Below, one piece after another: positions 17,910-27,140 of a DNA stretch of 64,000 bases; within the stretch, counting starts at the first letter, position 1, and each line of letters starts with the position of its first letter. Made by a program: the position numbers and the translations under genes. The DNA is from Ilyobacter polytropus DSM 2926 (lineage in GTDB: Bacteria; Fusobacteriota; Fusobacteriia; Fusobacteriales; Fusobacteriaceae). Below the pieces are notes generated by a model that saw nothing but the letters and a program-made list of their open reading frames with translations, was not told where the DNA came from and did not search any database. The DNA lies in the NCBI RefSeq assembly GCF_000165505.1, contig NC_014633.1, forward strand, positions 496,001 through 560,000, in the 5' to 3' direction.

Positions 17910-18926
17910 ATGGTAATCAAAATGAGAAAAGATTCAGGAGAAAAGGAGTTGCTACATTTAGTGGAATTCTTACAAAAGAAAGGTTTAGAGGTAAAGGATG
18001 CTTCTAGCTCAGAATTTAAAGTAGTAGGAGTGGTAGGGGACACTTCTGTAATAGATGTAAAAGATATAGAGGCTCTAAGTGGAGTAGATAAAGTAACAAG
18101 AATCCAGGACCCTTTCAAAAAAGCCAATAGATTAATGAAAAGTGAAGATACAGTAATCGACGTATCTGGAGTAAAAATAGGTGGAGGAACATTTACAGTA
18201 ATGGCAGGACCTTGTTCTGTAGAAACTAGAGAACAGATTTTAGAGGTAGCCAACTCGGTACAAAAATCAGGAGCACAAATTTTAAGGGGTGGAGCATTTA
18301 AACCTAGAACATCACCTTACGCTTTCCAAGGTCTTGAAATGGAAGGACTAGAACTTCTGAAAGAAGCTAGAAAAGAAACTGGTCTTCCGATAGTTACAGA
18401 GATAATGTCTCCTTCTCATGTTGCAAAATTTGCAGAAGAGGTTGATGTAATACAGGTGGGGGCAAGAAATATGCAAAACTTTGACCTTCTAAAGGAACTT
18501 GGAAAAATCGATACGCCTATTCTCTTAAAAAGAGGTATGTCTGCGACTATTGAAGAATGGTTAATGTCAGCTGAATACATAATGGCTGGAGGAAATGAAA
18601 ATGTAATTCTTTGTGAAAGAGGAATAAGAACCTTTGAAAAATACACTAGAAATACCCTTGACCTAAGTGCAGTGCTAGCTGTTAAAAAACTTAGTCACCT
18701 TCCTGTAATCGTAGACCCTAGTCATGCTACAGGAAAAAGATGGATGGTAAAAGACCTTGCTCTTGCAGCTGCAGCAGTTGGAGCAGACGGTCTGATGATA
18801 GAGGTTCACAACGATCCAGAAAATGCTCTTTGTGACGGAGCCCAGTCTCTAGAGCCAAAGGCGTTTGACAAATTGATGAAATCTGTAAACAGCTTAGTTA
18901 CAGCACTGAGAAGCACAGGGGAATAA
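17910..18926 (+). CDS. aroF: 3-deoxy-7-phosphoheptulonate synthase (DAHP synthase, Iβ type)
   Basis: First step of the shikimate pathway: condenses phosphoenolpyruvate and erythrose 4-phosphate. 338 residues: an N-terminal ferredoxin-like regulatory domain of about 70 residues, as in Thermotoga-type enzymes, where it mediates Tyr/Phe inhibition, then the TIM barrel with GPCSVE, RGGAFKPRTSPYAFQG, QVGARNMQNF, CERGIRTFE and VDPSHATGKR. The ATG at 17910 follows aaggggg; the longer open frame upstream runs into the terminator and is not coding. First gene of a seven-gene operon under the aromatic leader. Confidence 0.95.
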   Translation: MVIKMRKDSGEKELLHLVEFLQKKGLEVKDASSSEFKVVGVVGDTSVIDVKDIEALSGVDKVTRIQDPFKKANRLMKSEDTVIDVSGVKIGGGTFTVMAGPCSVETREQILEVANSVQKSGAQILRGGAFKPRTSPYAFQGLEMEGLELLKEARKETGLPIVTEIMSPSHVAKFAEEVDVIQVGARNMQNFDLLKELGKIDTPILLKRGMSATIEEWLMSAEYIMAGGNENVILCERGIRTFEKYTRNTLDLSAVLAVKKLSHLPVIVDPSHATGKRWMVKDLALAAAAVGADGLMIEVHNDPENALCDGAQSLEPKAFDKLMKSVNSLVTALRSTGE

Positions 18927-18931
18927 TAGCT

Positions 18932-19765
18932 ATGAAGATAGCAGTCGTAGGTCTAGGGTTGATAGGAGCATCTGTATCAAAGGGACTTCTTGATAATGGT
19001 CATGAGGTTTATGGAGTTGACATAGATCAGGATGCCATAAACTACTGTGAAAAAAATAAACTTATTTCAAAGGGTTTTTCTGACATGGGAGAGGTACTAG
19101 AAAAATGCAAAATTGTACTTTTTTCTGTATATCCCAAAACCATGATAAGCCTTACTGAAAAATATATAGATAAATTTAAAAAAGGTACAATAGTAACAGA
19201 TGTGAGCGGGGTAAAAAAAGAGGTCGTTGCAAAAATGCAGCGACTGCTTCCCACTGATGTTGAATTTGTAGGAGTTCACCCAATGGCCGGTCGTGAAAAA
19301 ATTGGTGCAGAATATTCTGATCCCAATATTTTTAAGGGAGCAAATTATATAATAACACCTACAGAAGAAAACAGTCCGTCTGCTCTAAAGCTTTTAGAGG
19401 ATATAGGAATAGAACTGGGATTTAAAAAAATTAGTTATTTGACTCCAGAAAGGCACGATGAGATGATAGCTTTTACAAGTCAGCTGACTCATGCGATAGC
19501 AGTAGCACTTGTAAACAGTGATAAGGATCCCGATACATATAATTTTACAGGGGATTCCTACAGAGAACTTACCAGAATAGCCATGATAAATGGTGATCTT
19601 TGGAGCGAACTTTTTTTGGAAAACAGAGAAAATCTTATAGATAGAATCGAGGAATTTCAAGAAAGATTGGATATAATAAAAGAGGCATTGAAAAACAACG
19701 ATAGAAAAACTCTCATTACAGAGTTTGAGAAATCTACTAAAAAAAGACTTACTTTGGAAAAATAA
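18932..19765 (+). CDS. tyrA: Prephenate dehydrogenase
   Basis: NAD(P)-dependent oxidative decarboxylation of prephenate to 4-hydroxyphenylpyruvate, the tyrosine branch. 277 residues: Rossmann motif VGLGLIGASVSKGL at the N-terminus, GVHPMAGREKIGAEYSD near 115, and the helical dimerisation domain with TSQLTHAIAVAL. Monofunctional: no chorismate mutase fusion and no C-terminal ACT domain. It starts 5 bases after the aroF stop. Arogenate as an alternative substrate cannot be excluded. Confidence 0.93.
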   Translation: MKIAVVGLGLIGASVSKGLLDNGHEVYGVDIDQDAINYCEKNKLISKGFSDMGEVLEKCKIVLFSVYPKTMISLTEKYIDKFKKGTIVTDVSGVKKEVVAKMQRLLPTDVEFVGVHPMAGREKIGAEYSDPNIFKGANYIITPTEENSPSALKLLEDIGIELGFKKISYLTPERHDEMIAFTSQLTHAIAVALVNSDKDPDTYNFTGDSYRELTRIAMINGDLWSELFLENRENLIDRIEEFQERLDIIKEALKNNDRKTLITEFEKSTKKRLTLEK

Positions 19766-19775
19766 GGGGGACAGC

Positions 19776-21044
19776 ATGGATATCAAAATAATACCTGGGA
19801 AGTTAAATGGTGAGGTTATAATACCACCTTCAAAAAGCCTTTCTCACAGAGCCATAATAGCAGGGGCTATGGCTAAAGGAAAGAGCAATGTAACAAATCT
19901 TATTATGTCAGACGACATAGAGGCTACTATAGAGGCTATGGAAGCTTTAGGGGTTAGTATTTCTAAGGGTGAACATGAGGTAGATATAGAAGGGACAGGA
20001 ACTCTCGTAAGAAAAGAAAGTACAATTAACTGCAGAGAATCAGGTTCTACTGTAAGGTTTCTTGTGCCTATCTCATTGTTAGCAGATGGGGAAGTGAAAT
20101 TCATAGGTGAGGGTAGGCTAGCTAAAAGACCTCTTACAACTTTTTTCAATATTTTCAACGATTTCGGTGTGAAGTACGAAAGAGGAAAGGACTATCTTCC
20201 TTTGACTATAAAGGGTAAACTTACCGGCGGAAGATATAAGATGAAGGGAAATGTGAGTTCACAGTTTATAACTGGACTCATGTATACACTTCCTAAATTA
20301 AAAGAAGATTCTGTAATAGAGATAACAACACCTTTAGAGTCTATCGGATATGTGGACCTTACTCTGGATATGCTTAAAAAATCTGGAATTGAAATCGAAA
20401 ACAAAGACTATAAAGAGTTTCATATAAAAGGAAATCAGGAGTTTAAACCTGTTAATTATCGTGTAGAGGGAGATTACTCGCAAGGTGCATTCTGGATGGT
20501 TGCAGCGACTTTGGGAGCTGGATTAGACTGCATAGGCCTTGAAAAAGATTCTCTTCAAGGGGATAAAGAGATCCTTGACATAATAACAAAAATGGGTGGA
20601 ATAGTAAAAGATACAACTAAAGGTCTCACGTCGGAATTTACAAAAACAAAAGGTGCAGTCATCGACCTTTCACAATGTCCTGACCTAGGTCCTATTGTAA
20701 CTGTGATGGCATCAGTAAGTGAAGGGGAAACAAGAATAGTAAATGCTCAGAGACTTCGTATAAAGGAATCTGACAGAATTACCGCTATGGTTACTGAGCT
20801 AAATAAAGTAGGTGCCGATATAACAGAAACTGAAGACGGTATGATTATAAGAGGAGTAAAAAAATTAAAAGGCGGAGCAAAGGTATCTAGCTGGAATGAC
20901 CACAGAATAGCAATGGCGATGGCTGTAGCTTCTACTCAGTGTGAAGAGGCTATAATTATAGAGGGTGCAGAGTCGGTGAAAAAATCTTATCCTCACTTCT
21001 GGGATCATTTTAAACAGCTAGGCGGAAAGGCCGAGGTATTATAA
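19776..21044 (+). CDS. aroA: 3-phosphoshikimate 1-carboxyvinyltransferase (EPSP synthase)
   Basis: Joins shikimate 3-phosphate with phosphoenolpyruvate. 422 residues with PPSKSLSHRA near the N-terminus, ESGSTVRFL, GEGRLAKRPLT, the VSSQFITGL region, RIKESDRITAM, and DHRIAMAMA near the end. The substrate-binding GESGST-type motif reads CRESGSTVRF. The ATG at 19776 (after aagggggac) is chosen; the open frame extends upstream inside tyrA. The stop shares one base with the pheA start. Confidence 0.95.
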   Translation: MDIKIIPGKLNGEVIIPPSKSLSHRAIIAGAMAKGKSNVTNLIMSDDIEATIEAMEALGVSISKGEHEVDIEGTGTLVRKESTINCRESGSTVRFLVPISLLADGEVKFIGEGRLAKRPLTTFFNIFNDFGVKYERGKDYLPLTIKGKLTGGRYKMKGNVSSQFITGLMYTLPKLKEDSVIEITTPLESIGYVDLTLDMLKKSGIEIENKDYKEFHIKGNQEFKPVNYRVEGDYSQGAFWMVAATLGAGLDCIGLEKDSLQGDKEILDIITKMGGIVKDTTKGLTSEFTKTKGAVIDLSQCPDLGPIVTVMASVSEGETRIVNAQRLRIKESDRITAMVTELNKVGADITETEDGMIIRGVKKLKGGAKVSSWNDHRIAMAMAVASTQCEEAIIIEGAESVKKSYPHFWDHFKQLGGKAEVL

Positions 21045-22126
21045 TGATTAAAGACTTAAAAACTTTAAGAGATGAAATAGAGGTAATAGATAAAGAGATG
21101 ATAAAACTCTATTTGAGAAGAATGGAGATAGTAAAAGATGTGGCACTTTACAAGCAGGAAAACGGAATGGAAGTTCTTGACAGGTCTAGGGAGCTAGAAC
21201 TTCTTGATAAAACCTCGTCACTTGTTCCGGAAAAAGACTTAAGAGGATACTACAGAGAACTCTTAGAAAAACAGATGGAGCTTTCTAGGGATTATCAGAG
21301 AAAAATTCTTGGTCTCAAAACAAAGGTGGCATACCAAGGTGTAGAGGGAGCATTTCAACATATAGCTCTTAGGGAGATATTTGAAAAGTGCGAAGAGAAC
21401 TCTTATCTTACTTTTGAAGAGGTATTCAGAGCCGTATCGAGCAAAGAAGTGGATTTGGGTGTACTTCCTATAGAAAACTCAAGCACAGGTGAGATCAGTG
21501 AAATTTTTGACCTTCTGAGAAAGTATAACTGTTATATAACAAAGGTACACTCTTTAAAAATAGAGCAGCATCTTTTGGGAATAAAGGGTGCAAAAATTTG
21601 TGACATAAAGGAAGTTTATTCACATCCCCAAGGGTTTCTTCAGTCGTCTAAATTTCTCTATGGAAGAGGATGGAAGGAGATACCATATCACAATACAGCA
21701 GTAAGTGCAAAATATGTCAGTGATCAAAAAGATAAAACAAAGGGCACAATAGGCAGCTATGAGACTGCTAGTCTTTATAACCTCGATATATTGGCAGAAA
21801 GCATAAATACAAATGATCAAAATCAGACTAAATTTATTGTTATATCTTCAGAAAAACCAAAAACAGGAGATACTTGTGCACTGATTCTCACAGTTCCCCA
21901 TGAATCTGGTTCTCTGATGAAAATTGTGGACTCCATAGGTAAACGAGGCTACAATATGCTTAATATAAAGTCAAGACCAGTAAAAAATGTACCATGGGAA
22001 TATTTTTTCTTTATTGAGTTCCAAGGAGACATGGATAACTCAGAAGAACTTATAGAGGAACTAAAAGAAAACAGCCTATCCTTTAAGGTTGTAGGTAGAT
22101 ATCAGAAGCCGGAGGGAATAAAATGA
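21044..22126 (+). CDS. pheA: Bifunctional chorismate mutase/prephenate dehydratase
   Basis: 360 residues making phenylpyruvate from chorismate. An AroQ-type chorismate mutase helix bundle occupies about 1-88 (LKTLRDEIEVIDKEMIKLYLRRMEIVKDVALYK is its first helix, quoted here in part: RRMEIVKDVALYK), prephenate dehydratase about 92-275 (VAYQGVEGAFQH, PIENSSTGEI, SHPQGFLQ), and a C-terminal ACT domain about 280-355 (HESGSLMKIVDSIGKRGYNM), the usual site of Phe feedback inhibition. The start overlaps the aroA stop and the end overlaps the next gene by four bases. Confidence 0.94.
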   Translation: MIKDLKTLRDEIEVIDKEMIKLYLRRMEIVKDVALYKQENGMEVLDRSRELELLDKTSSLVPEKDLRGYYRELLEKQMELSRDYQRKILGLKTKVAYQGVEGAFQHIALREIFEKCEENSYLTFEEVFRAVSSKEVDLGVLPIENSSTGEISEIFDLLRKYNCYITKVHSLKIEQHLLGIKGAKICDIKEVYSHPQGFLQSSKFLYGRGWKEIPYHNTAVSAKYVSDQKDKTKGTIGSYETASLYNLDILAESINTNDQNQTKFIVISSEKPKTGDTCALILTVPHESGSLMKIVDSIGKRGYNMLNIKSRPVKNVPWEYFFFIEFQGDMDNSEELIEELKENSLSFKVVGRYQKPEGIK

Positions 22127-23352
22127 AAAGTCTCCTGAAAGAAAATTCAAAAGACAAAATGGTAGAAGATACTGTATTTAAAGTAGTGGCAGAGGCCATG
22201 AATGCGGTTAAAATCCACGGAGACAAGGTTGTAAACGCAACGTTAGGTTCTCTATCAGACGAAGATGGAAACCTTGTTACGATGAAAAGTGTCTGGGATG
22301 AATATAAAAATATAGATGCAAAGGAACTGGCTTCTTATTCTGCTTCTTTTAGAGGTGAAGCAGATTTTATAGAGGCTGTAGAAAAATGGGTGTTTCAGGG
22401 AGTAAAAAAAGATTTTTTAACTGGAATAGTAGCCACACCAGGTGGTAGTGGGGCAGTGAGTACAACCTTTAAAAATTATCTTGGAAGAGGAGAAACAGTA
22501 CTTTTACCAGAGATAGGATGGGGACCTTACTGGCTTATGGCCAAGGAATTTGGATTTGAAACAGAAGAGTATTCTCTTTTTGACGGAGACGGCTTTAATA
22601 TGCAGTCCTTTATGACAAAATGTGAGGCAATAATGGAGAAACAGGGAAGGCTATTAGCTGTAATAAATGATCCCTGCCACAATCCTACAGGTTATTCTCT
22701 AACGTCAGAAGAATGGAATGATTTAATAAGTTTCATGGATAAGTTGAGTAAAAAAGGACCGGTAGTTCTTCTTGACGATATAGCATACATGGATTTTTCA
22801 AATAATAGAGAAACGATCTCAAAGGCTATGGAAGAACTAAAGGGCAGAAATGAAAATTTTTTGGTTGTTTTTGCTTTTAGTATCTCAAAGACTCTCACAG
22901 CCTATGGTTTGAGGGTAGGTGCACAGGTAGCCGTCTCTTCGTCTCAACAAGTCATAGATGACTTTATAAGGGCAAATGAGATAAGTGCCAGAGCTGTATG
23001 GTCAAACATACCTAAAGGTGGAATGAAACTCTTTGCAAGACTCATACTAGATAAAGACAAAAGAGAAGCTTTAACAAATGAAAGAAACATTTACATAGAA
23101 CTATTAAAAGACAGGTCAGATATTTTTATGAAGGAAGCAGAAGATGTGGGTCTTCCTGTCTATCCTTATAAAGAGGGATTCTTTGTGACACTCAAAGTAG
23201 AAGATAGTAAAAGACAAAAAGAGATTCAGAAGAAGTTAAAAGAAAAGTTAATATACACAATTTTAGTTAATAAGGGTATAAGGGTGGCAGTTTGTTCCCT
23301 TCCTAAAAGAAAGATAAAGGGACTTGCAGGAAGAATAAAGGAGGCATTTTAG
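22123..23352 (+). CDS. Class I/II aminotransferase, probable aromatic aminotransferase
   Basis: 409-residue PLP-dependent enzyme. PLP lysine in FAFSISKTLTAYGLRVGAQ; cofactor-contacting motifs NDPCHNPTGYSLT and VVLLDDIAYMDF. Placed between pheA and aroC in the aromatic operon and overlapping pheA by four bases. It most likely transaminates phenylpyruvate and 4-hydroxyphenylpyruvate to Phe and Tyr, completing both branches that tyrA and pheA begin. The substrate is inferred from context; general aspartate aminotransferase activity is possible. Confidence 0.85.
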   Translation: MKSLLKENSKDKMVEDTVFKVVAEAMNAVKIHGDKVVNATLGSLSDEDGNLVTMKSVWDEYKNIDAKELASYSASFRGEADFIEAVEKWVFQGVKKDFLTGIVATPGGSGAVSTTFKNYLGRGETVLLPEIGWGPYWLMAKEFGFETEEYSLFDGDGFNMQSFMTKCEAIMEKQGRLLAVINDPCHNPTGYSLTSEEWNDLISFMDKLSKKGPVVLLDDIAYMDFSNNRETISKAMEELKGRNENFLVVFAFSISKTLTAYGLRVGAQVAVSSSQQVIDDFIRANEISARAVWSNIPKGGMKLFARLILDKDKREALTNERNIYIELLKDRSDIFMKEAEDVGLPVYPYKEGFFVTLKVEDSKRQKEIQKKLKEKLIYTILVNKGIRVAVCSLPKRKIKGLAGRIKEAF

Positions 23353-23353
23353 G

Positions 23354-24358
23354 ATGAATAGTTTCGGTAGAATGTTCAGGGTATCCATATACGGAGAGTC
23401 CCACGGAAAGGGAGTAGGTGTCCTTATCGACGGCTGCCCGGCTGGTATTCCTGTGGATAAAGAGGACTTTATGGGAGACTTGTCTAGAAGAAAAGCAGGG
23501 GGAGCAGGTAGTACCAAAAGGATAGAAAGTGACGAACCAGTAATTATTTCAGGTATATGTGACGGGCATACAACAGGAGCCCCTATAAATATCCATTTTG
23601 TAAATGGAGATACCAGATCAAAGGATTACAGCCTTTTTAAGAGGATGCCAAGACCCGGACACTCTGATTTTGTGGCAATGAAAAAGTACAATGGAAATAA
23701 TGATATAAGGGGAGGAGGGCACTTTTCAGGAAGACTAACCCTTGCCCTTGTTGCAGCTGGAGTAATTGCCAAAAAAATACTCGCAGGTTCTAAACTCAAT
23801 GCAAAGTTGGTACAGGTTGGGAAAACTGATGTAAGAAATGCATCTGAAAAGGAAATAGATAAGATTCTCACACATGTTCAAGAAAACGGAGATTCAATAG
23901 GAGGAATTGTTCAGTTTACAGGAGTTGACCTTCCTGTAGGCTTAGGAGAACCTTTTTTTGGATCGGTAGAATCTCATATCTCATCTATGATTTTCTCTGT
24001 ACCAGCTGTAAAAGGTATAGAATTTGGTGCAGGTTTTGAAGGGGTAAAGTTAAAAGGAAGTCAGCATAATGACTCAATAATAGATGCCAGCGGGAAAACA
24101 TTGACTAACAATAATGGAGGGATAAATGGAGGGATATCCAACGGAAATCCAGTTGTATTCAGAGTGGTCATAAAGCCGACTCCGAGTATATATATTCCCC
24201 AGGAGACCTTTAATTTTGAAGAAGGAAAGATGGACACCCTGCAGATAAACGGACGACATGATGCATGTATAGCAAAGAGAGCTACTGTAGTGGTAGAAAA
24301 TGCTGCGGCCATAGCATTGGCAGATTTATTTCTTATCAATAAAAGCAGTCAGATATAG
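23354..24358 (+). CDS. aroC: Chorismate synthase
   Basis: FMN-dependent conversion of EPSP to chorismate. 334 residues with the start FGRMFRVSIYGESHG, RPGHSDFVAMKKY, RGGGHFSGRLTLALVAAG and the C-terminal GRHDACIAKRATVVVENAAAI (last quoted in its core). Length slightly below the common 350-390 and all motifs intact. It starts 1 base after the aminotransferase stop. No flavin reductase fusion, so reduced FMN must come from elsewhere. Confidence 0.96.
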   Translation: MNSFGRMFRVSIYGESHGKGVGVLIDGCPAGIPVDKEDFMGDLSRRKAGGAGSTKRIESDEPVIISGICDGHTTGAPINIHFVNGDTRSKDYSLFKRMPRPGHSDFVAMKKYNGNNDIRGGGHFSGRLTLALVAAGVIAKKILAGSKLNAKLVQVGKTDVRNASEKEIDKILTHVQENGDSIGGIVQFTGVDLPVGLGEPFFGSVESHISSMIFSVPAVKGIEFGAGFEGVKLKGSQHNDSIIDASGKTLTNNNGGINGGISNGNPVVFRVVIKPTPSIYIPQETFNFEEGKMDTLQINGRHDACIAKRATVVVENAAAIALADLFLINKSSQI

Positions 24359-24368
24359 GGGCTGATTT

Positions 24369-24884
24369 ATGAATAATAATATTTTTTTAATAGGTTTTAT
24401 GGGATCGGGTAAAAGCACAGTTGGTCATATTCTCTCTGAAAAATTGGGATATTCTTTTGTAGATACAGATAACATTGTAGAAAAAGATTGGGAAATGTCT
24501 ATTTCTTCAATGTTTGAAGAGCACGGAGAAAACTATTTCAGAGAAAGAGAATATAAGGCCCTAAAAAAAATTATAGAAAATAAAAATCAGGTTGTTTCTA
24601 CCGGGGGCGGTATAGTAACATTTGAAAAAAGTAGGGAACTTTTAGAGGGACAGGAGGTATATTATATCGATGTGGATTCTGAGACAGTATATAAGAGGCT
24701 AAAATCTGACAACACAAGACCTCTTCTGAAAAACTGCTCTTTTGAAAAAATGTCTGACCTGTTGTCTTTCAGAAAAAAAATCTATGAAAATACATGTACA
24801 AGTAAAATAGACGGAAAAAAAGATCCCCAAAAGGTGGCAGAGGATATAATTTTTAACATGAGTTTAATTCATGACAGACCTTAA
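24369..24884 (+). CDS. aroK: Shikimate kinase
   Basis: Phosphorylates shikimate; 171 residues. P-loop GFMGSGKSTVG at the N-terminus, shikimate-binding DTDNIVE and the FREREYKAL segment, Walker B-like STGGGIV, and an adenine-lid arginine in DNTRPLL. Last gene of the aro operon, followed after about 50 bases by the trp promoter; no strong terminator was seen between them, so some read-through into the trp leader is possible. aroB, aroD/aroQ and aroE must lie elsewhere. Confidence 0.94.
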   Translation: MNNNIFLIGFMGSGKSTVGHILSEKLGYSFVDTDNIVEKDWEMSISSMFEEHGENYFREREYKALKKIIENKNQVVSTGGGIVTFEKSRELLEGQEVYYIDVDSETVYKRLKSDNTRPLLKNCSFEKMSDLLSFRKKIYENTCTSKIDGKKDPQKVAEDIIFNMSLIHDRP

Positions 24885-24930
24885 AAACAGTGGTTTTTTA
24901 AAGATGAAAATTGAATTTTGAAAAAAACTC

Positions 24931-24959
24931 TTGACTAATAGGCAAAAAAGCTGTAAATT
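24931..24959 (+). promoter_or_regulatory. Promoter of the trp operon
   Basis: TTGACT (24931-24936), 17-base spacer, TAAATT (24954-24959). It precedes the trp leader peptide by about 30 bases. Confidence 0.65.
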
Positions 24960-24990
24960 AATACAAAACAATAGTGAAGGAGGACAAACC

Positions 24991-25071
24991 ATGATGAGAT
25001 TTACTTGGTGGTGGAAGAATAGCATATCAGACCAATCAAATAAATTATCAGGTTTTGCTGCTCTTTCATAA
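24991..25071 (+). CDS. trpL: trp leader peptide with three tandem Trp codons
   Basis: 26-residue frame beginning MMRFTWWWKNSISDQ, with aaggagg before the ATG. Codons 25006-25014 are TGG TGG TGG. Classic sensor of charged Trp-tRNA: stalling here should favour the antiterminator pairing described at 25049-25132. The second half of the frame (to the stop at 25069) carries the antiterminator 5' arm, so a ribosome that finishes the peptide covers it. Confidence 0.9.
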   Translation: MMRFTWWWKNSISDQSNKLSGFAALS

Positions 25072-25132
25072 AAAGGGACTTTTTGGAATATACCAAAACA
25101 ATTATAAGAAAAATTATTGTAAGCAATACCTG
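25049..25132 (+). promoter_or_regulatory. trp antiterminator pairing
   Basis: CAGGTTTTGC (25049-25058, inside trpL) is complementary at nine of ten positions to GCAATACCTG (25123-25132), whose last four bases are the start of the first terminator's 5' arm. Forming this helix would prevent the terminator. An upstream arm, AAACCATGAT around the trpL start, can pair with ATCAGGTTT and compete, giving the standard alternative-structure set. Confidence 0.75.
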
Positions 25133-25155
25133 TTCCCTAGGGAGCAGGTTTTTTA
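25125..25155 (+). terminator. First trp attenuator terminator
   Basis: CCTGTTCCC (25129-25137) pairs with GGGAGCAGG (25140-25148), one wobble and a two-base loop, then six T. Confidence 0.9.
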
Positions 25156-25168
25156 TTACAAATTTTCA

Positions 25169-25198
25169 AAGACCTGACTGAATAGTGGGTCTTTTTTT
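25169..25198 (+). terminator. Second tandem terminator before trpE
   Basis: AAGACC (25169-25174) with GGTCTT (25188-25193), then a run of T to 25198, only 14 bases before the trpE start. It may tighten attenuation. Confidence 0.7.
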
Positions 25199-25211
25199 AT
25201 AGGGGGGAATC

Positions 25212-26567
25212 ATGAGGAAAAAAGTTTTTTTCAGGGGAATAACAAAAGAGATTACAACTAACGATCTGTATCTCAAATTGTCAAATGGCGATAGGGGAAT
25301 ACTTTTCGAAAGTGATGAAAAGGATACCGGTTTTACATTTATAGGTGGAGGTCCTAAAAGGGTATTTGAGGACAGGGTCACTGAATATGTAATAGACGGG
25401 GAGTCTTATAAAAAGGATAAAAGATTTCTAGAGATAATCAAAGAGGCCTTGGACGGTATAGAGGTAGAAAATGCTCCTAAGCCTTATGTTGGTGGAGCCT
25501 ATGGAAACATAGCCTATGATATCATAAGAGACTATGAAAAGCTTCCTATGGGAAATCCATATGATCCTACGGTAGGTGAAAGTGTAATGATGATCTTTGA
25601 AAAGGGTGCAGTTATCAATCACGACACAGGGGAGATGTATTTTACTGCAATAGCAGAAAATGAGAAAGAGGGAAAAGAGCTCCTCGATGAACTAGAAAAA
25701 ACATTAGACAATAATATTGAAATAAAAGCCCTTAACAGCGATTGTGAGGAAATAATAGGAAATACAACTCAGGAAGAGTTTGAAGAAGTAGTTAAGAAAG
25801 CAAAGGATTATATAGTTCAGGGAGATATTTTTCAGGTAGTATTGTCTCAGAGATTCAGGGTTACTAGCAGTAAACATCCCTTTGAAATTTATAAAAGGTT
25901 AAAAGAGATAAATCCATCTCCATATATGTTTTTCTTAGATTATGGAACTCACCAGGTTATAGGTAGCTCTCCAGAGAGGCTTGTAAGCCTGCAAGAGGGA
26001 ATAATAAAAACTGTTCCAATTGCCGGGACAAGACCTAGAGGAAAAAATGAGCAGGAAGATGAGCAGTTTGCGATAGACCTCATGGCAGATGACAAAGAAA
26101 AGGCCGAACACGTTATGCTTGTAGACCTTGCCAGAAACGACATAGGAAAAGTATCTGAAATTGGGACCGTAAAAGTTACAGAGTATATGGAGGTAAAAAA
26201 ATATTCTCATGTAATGCATATAGTATCTCTTGTCGAAGGAGAGATAAAAAAAGGGGAAGATGCCTTTTCAGTAATAGCCTCAGTACTTCCTGCAGGAACT
26301 CTTTCAGGAGCACCAAAGATAAGGGCTATGGAAATAATAGAAGAGTTTGAAAAAGAAAGAAGAGGATTTTACGGAGGAGCAGTAGGTTACATCAACTTTA
26401 ACGGGGATATGGATACCTGCATCACAATAAGGTCGCTTATGCATAAAAATGGGGAATATATATATCAGGCTGGAGCTGGAATAGTGTTGGATTCTGTGCC
26501 AGTAAATGAATATATGGAGTGTAGAAATAAAGGGGCTGCTATAACAAAGATTTTTAGGGGGGAATAA
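25212..26567 (+). CDS. trpE: Anthranilate synthase component I
   Basis: Converts chorismate to anthranilate with ammonia from TrpG. 451 residues. The N-terminal part holds the ES pair (ILFESDEKD) at the position of the Trp feedback site. The chorismate-binding domain contains YIVQGDIFQVVLSQRF, AGTRPRGKNEQED, DLARNDIGKV and PAGTLSGAPKIRAMEI. Somewhat short for TrpE but complete. ATG follows aggggggaa. First structural gene of trpEGDCFBA, which has all seven activities as separate, closely spaced or overlapping genes. Confidence 0.95.
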   Translation: MRKKVFFRGITKEITTNDLYLKLSNGDRGILFESDEKDTGFTFIGGGPKRVFEDRVTEYVIDGESYKKDKRFLEIIKEALDGIEVENAPKPYVGGAYGNIAYDIIRDYEKLPMGNPYDPTVGESVMMIFEKGAVINHDTGEMYFTAIAENEKEGKELLDELEKTLDNNIEIKALNSDCEEIIGNTTQEEFEEVVKKAKDYIVQGDIFQVVLSQRFRVTSSKHPFEIYKRLKEINPSPYMFFLDYGTHQVIGSSPERLVSLQEGIIKTVPIAGTRPRGKNEQEDEQFAIDLMADDKEKAEHVMLVDLARNDIGKVSEIGTVKVTEYMEVKKYSHVMHIVSLVEGEIKKGEDAFSVIASVLPAGTLSGAPKIRAMEIIEEFEKERRGFYGGAVGYINFNGDMDTCITIRSLMHKNGEYIYQAGAGIVLDSVPVNEYMECRNKGAAITKIFRGE

Positions 26568-26570
26568 CTG

Positions 26571-27140
26571 ATGATACTTTTGATAGATAATTATGATTCA
26601 TTTACCTACAACTTATATCACCTTATAGGGGAGCTTCACAGGGATATAAAAGTAGTGAGAAATGACAAAATCACAATAGACGAGATAAGAAAACTCAATC
26701 CAGATGTAATAGTATTGTCGCCTGGACCAAAGGCCCCAAAAGATGCAGGTATATGTCTAGAGGTTGTAAAAAAGTTATATAAGGAATATCCTATCCTTGG
26801 AATATGTCTTGGGCATCAGACTATCGGAGAGGCTTTTGGAGGAGATGTGGTCATCGCCAATAAAGCTGTTCATGGAAAAGTTTCTTATATAAAACATACT
26901 GGAAAAAGTATATTTAAGGGCTTAGAACAGGATGTTCAGATAGCTAGATATCATTCACTTATTGTTGAAAAAGACAGTATGCCTGAAATCTTGGAAATAT
27001 TGGCAGAAACAGATGAGGGTGAGGTCATGGCTGTAAAACATAAAAACTACCCTGTGGTGGGACTGCAGTTTCATCCAGAGTCTATAAATACCCCAAAAGG
27101 GAAAGAAATGATGAAAAATTTTTTGGAAGAGGTGATGTAA
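26571..27140 (+). CDS. trpG: Anthranilate synthase component II (glutamine amidotransferase)
   Basis: 189-residue class I glutamine amidotransferase supplying ammonia to TrpE. Catalytic Cys in LGICLGHQTIGEAFGG, His and Glu in LQFHPESI, and oxyanion region LSPGPKAPKDAGIC. It may also serve aminodeoxychorismate synthase, as in many bacteria with one amidotransferase; no pabB is in the window. Gap of 3 bases from trpE; trpD follows with no gap. Confidence 0.94.
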   Translation: MILLIDNYDSFTYNLYHLIGELHRDIKVVRNDKITIDEIRKLNPDVIVLSPGPKAPKDAGICLEVVKKLYKEYPILGICLGHQTIGEAFGGDVVIANKAVHGKVSYIKHTGKSIFKGLEQDVQIARYHSLIVEKDSMPEILEILAETDEGEVMAVKHKNYPVVGLQFHPESINTPKGKEMMKNFLEEVM

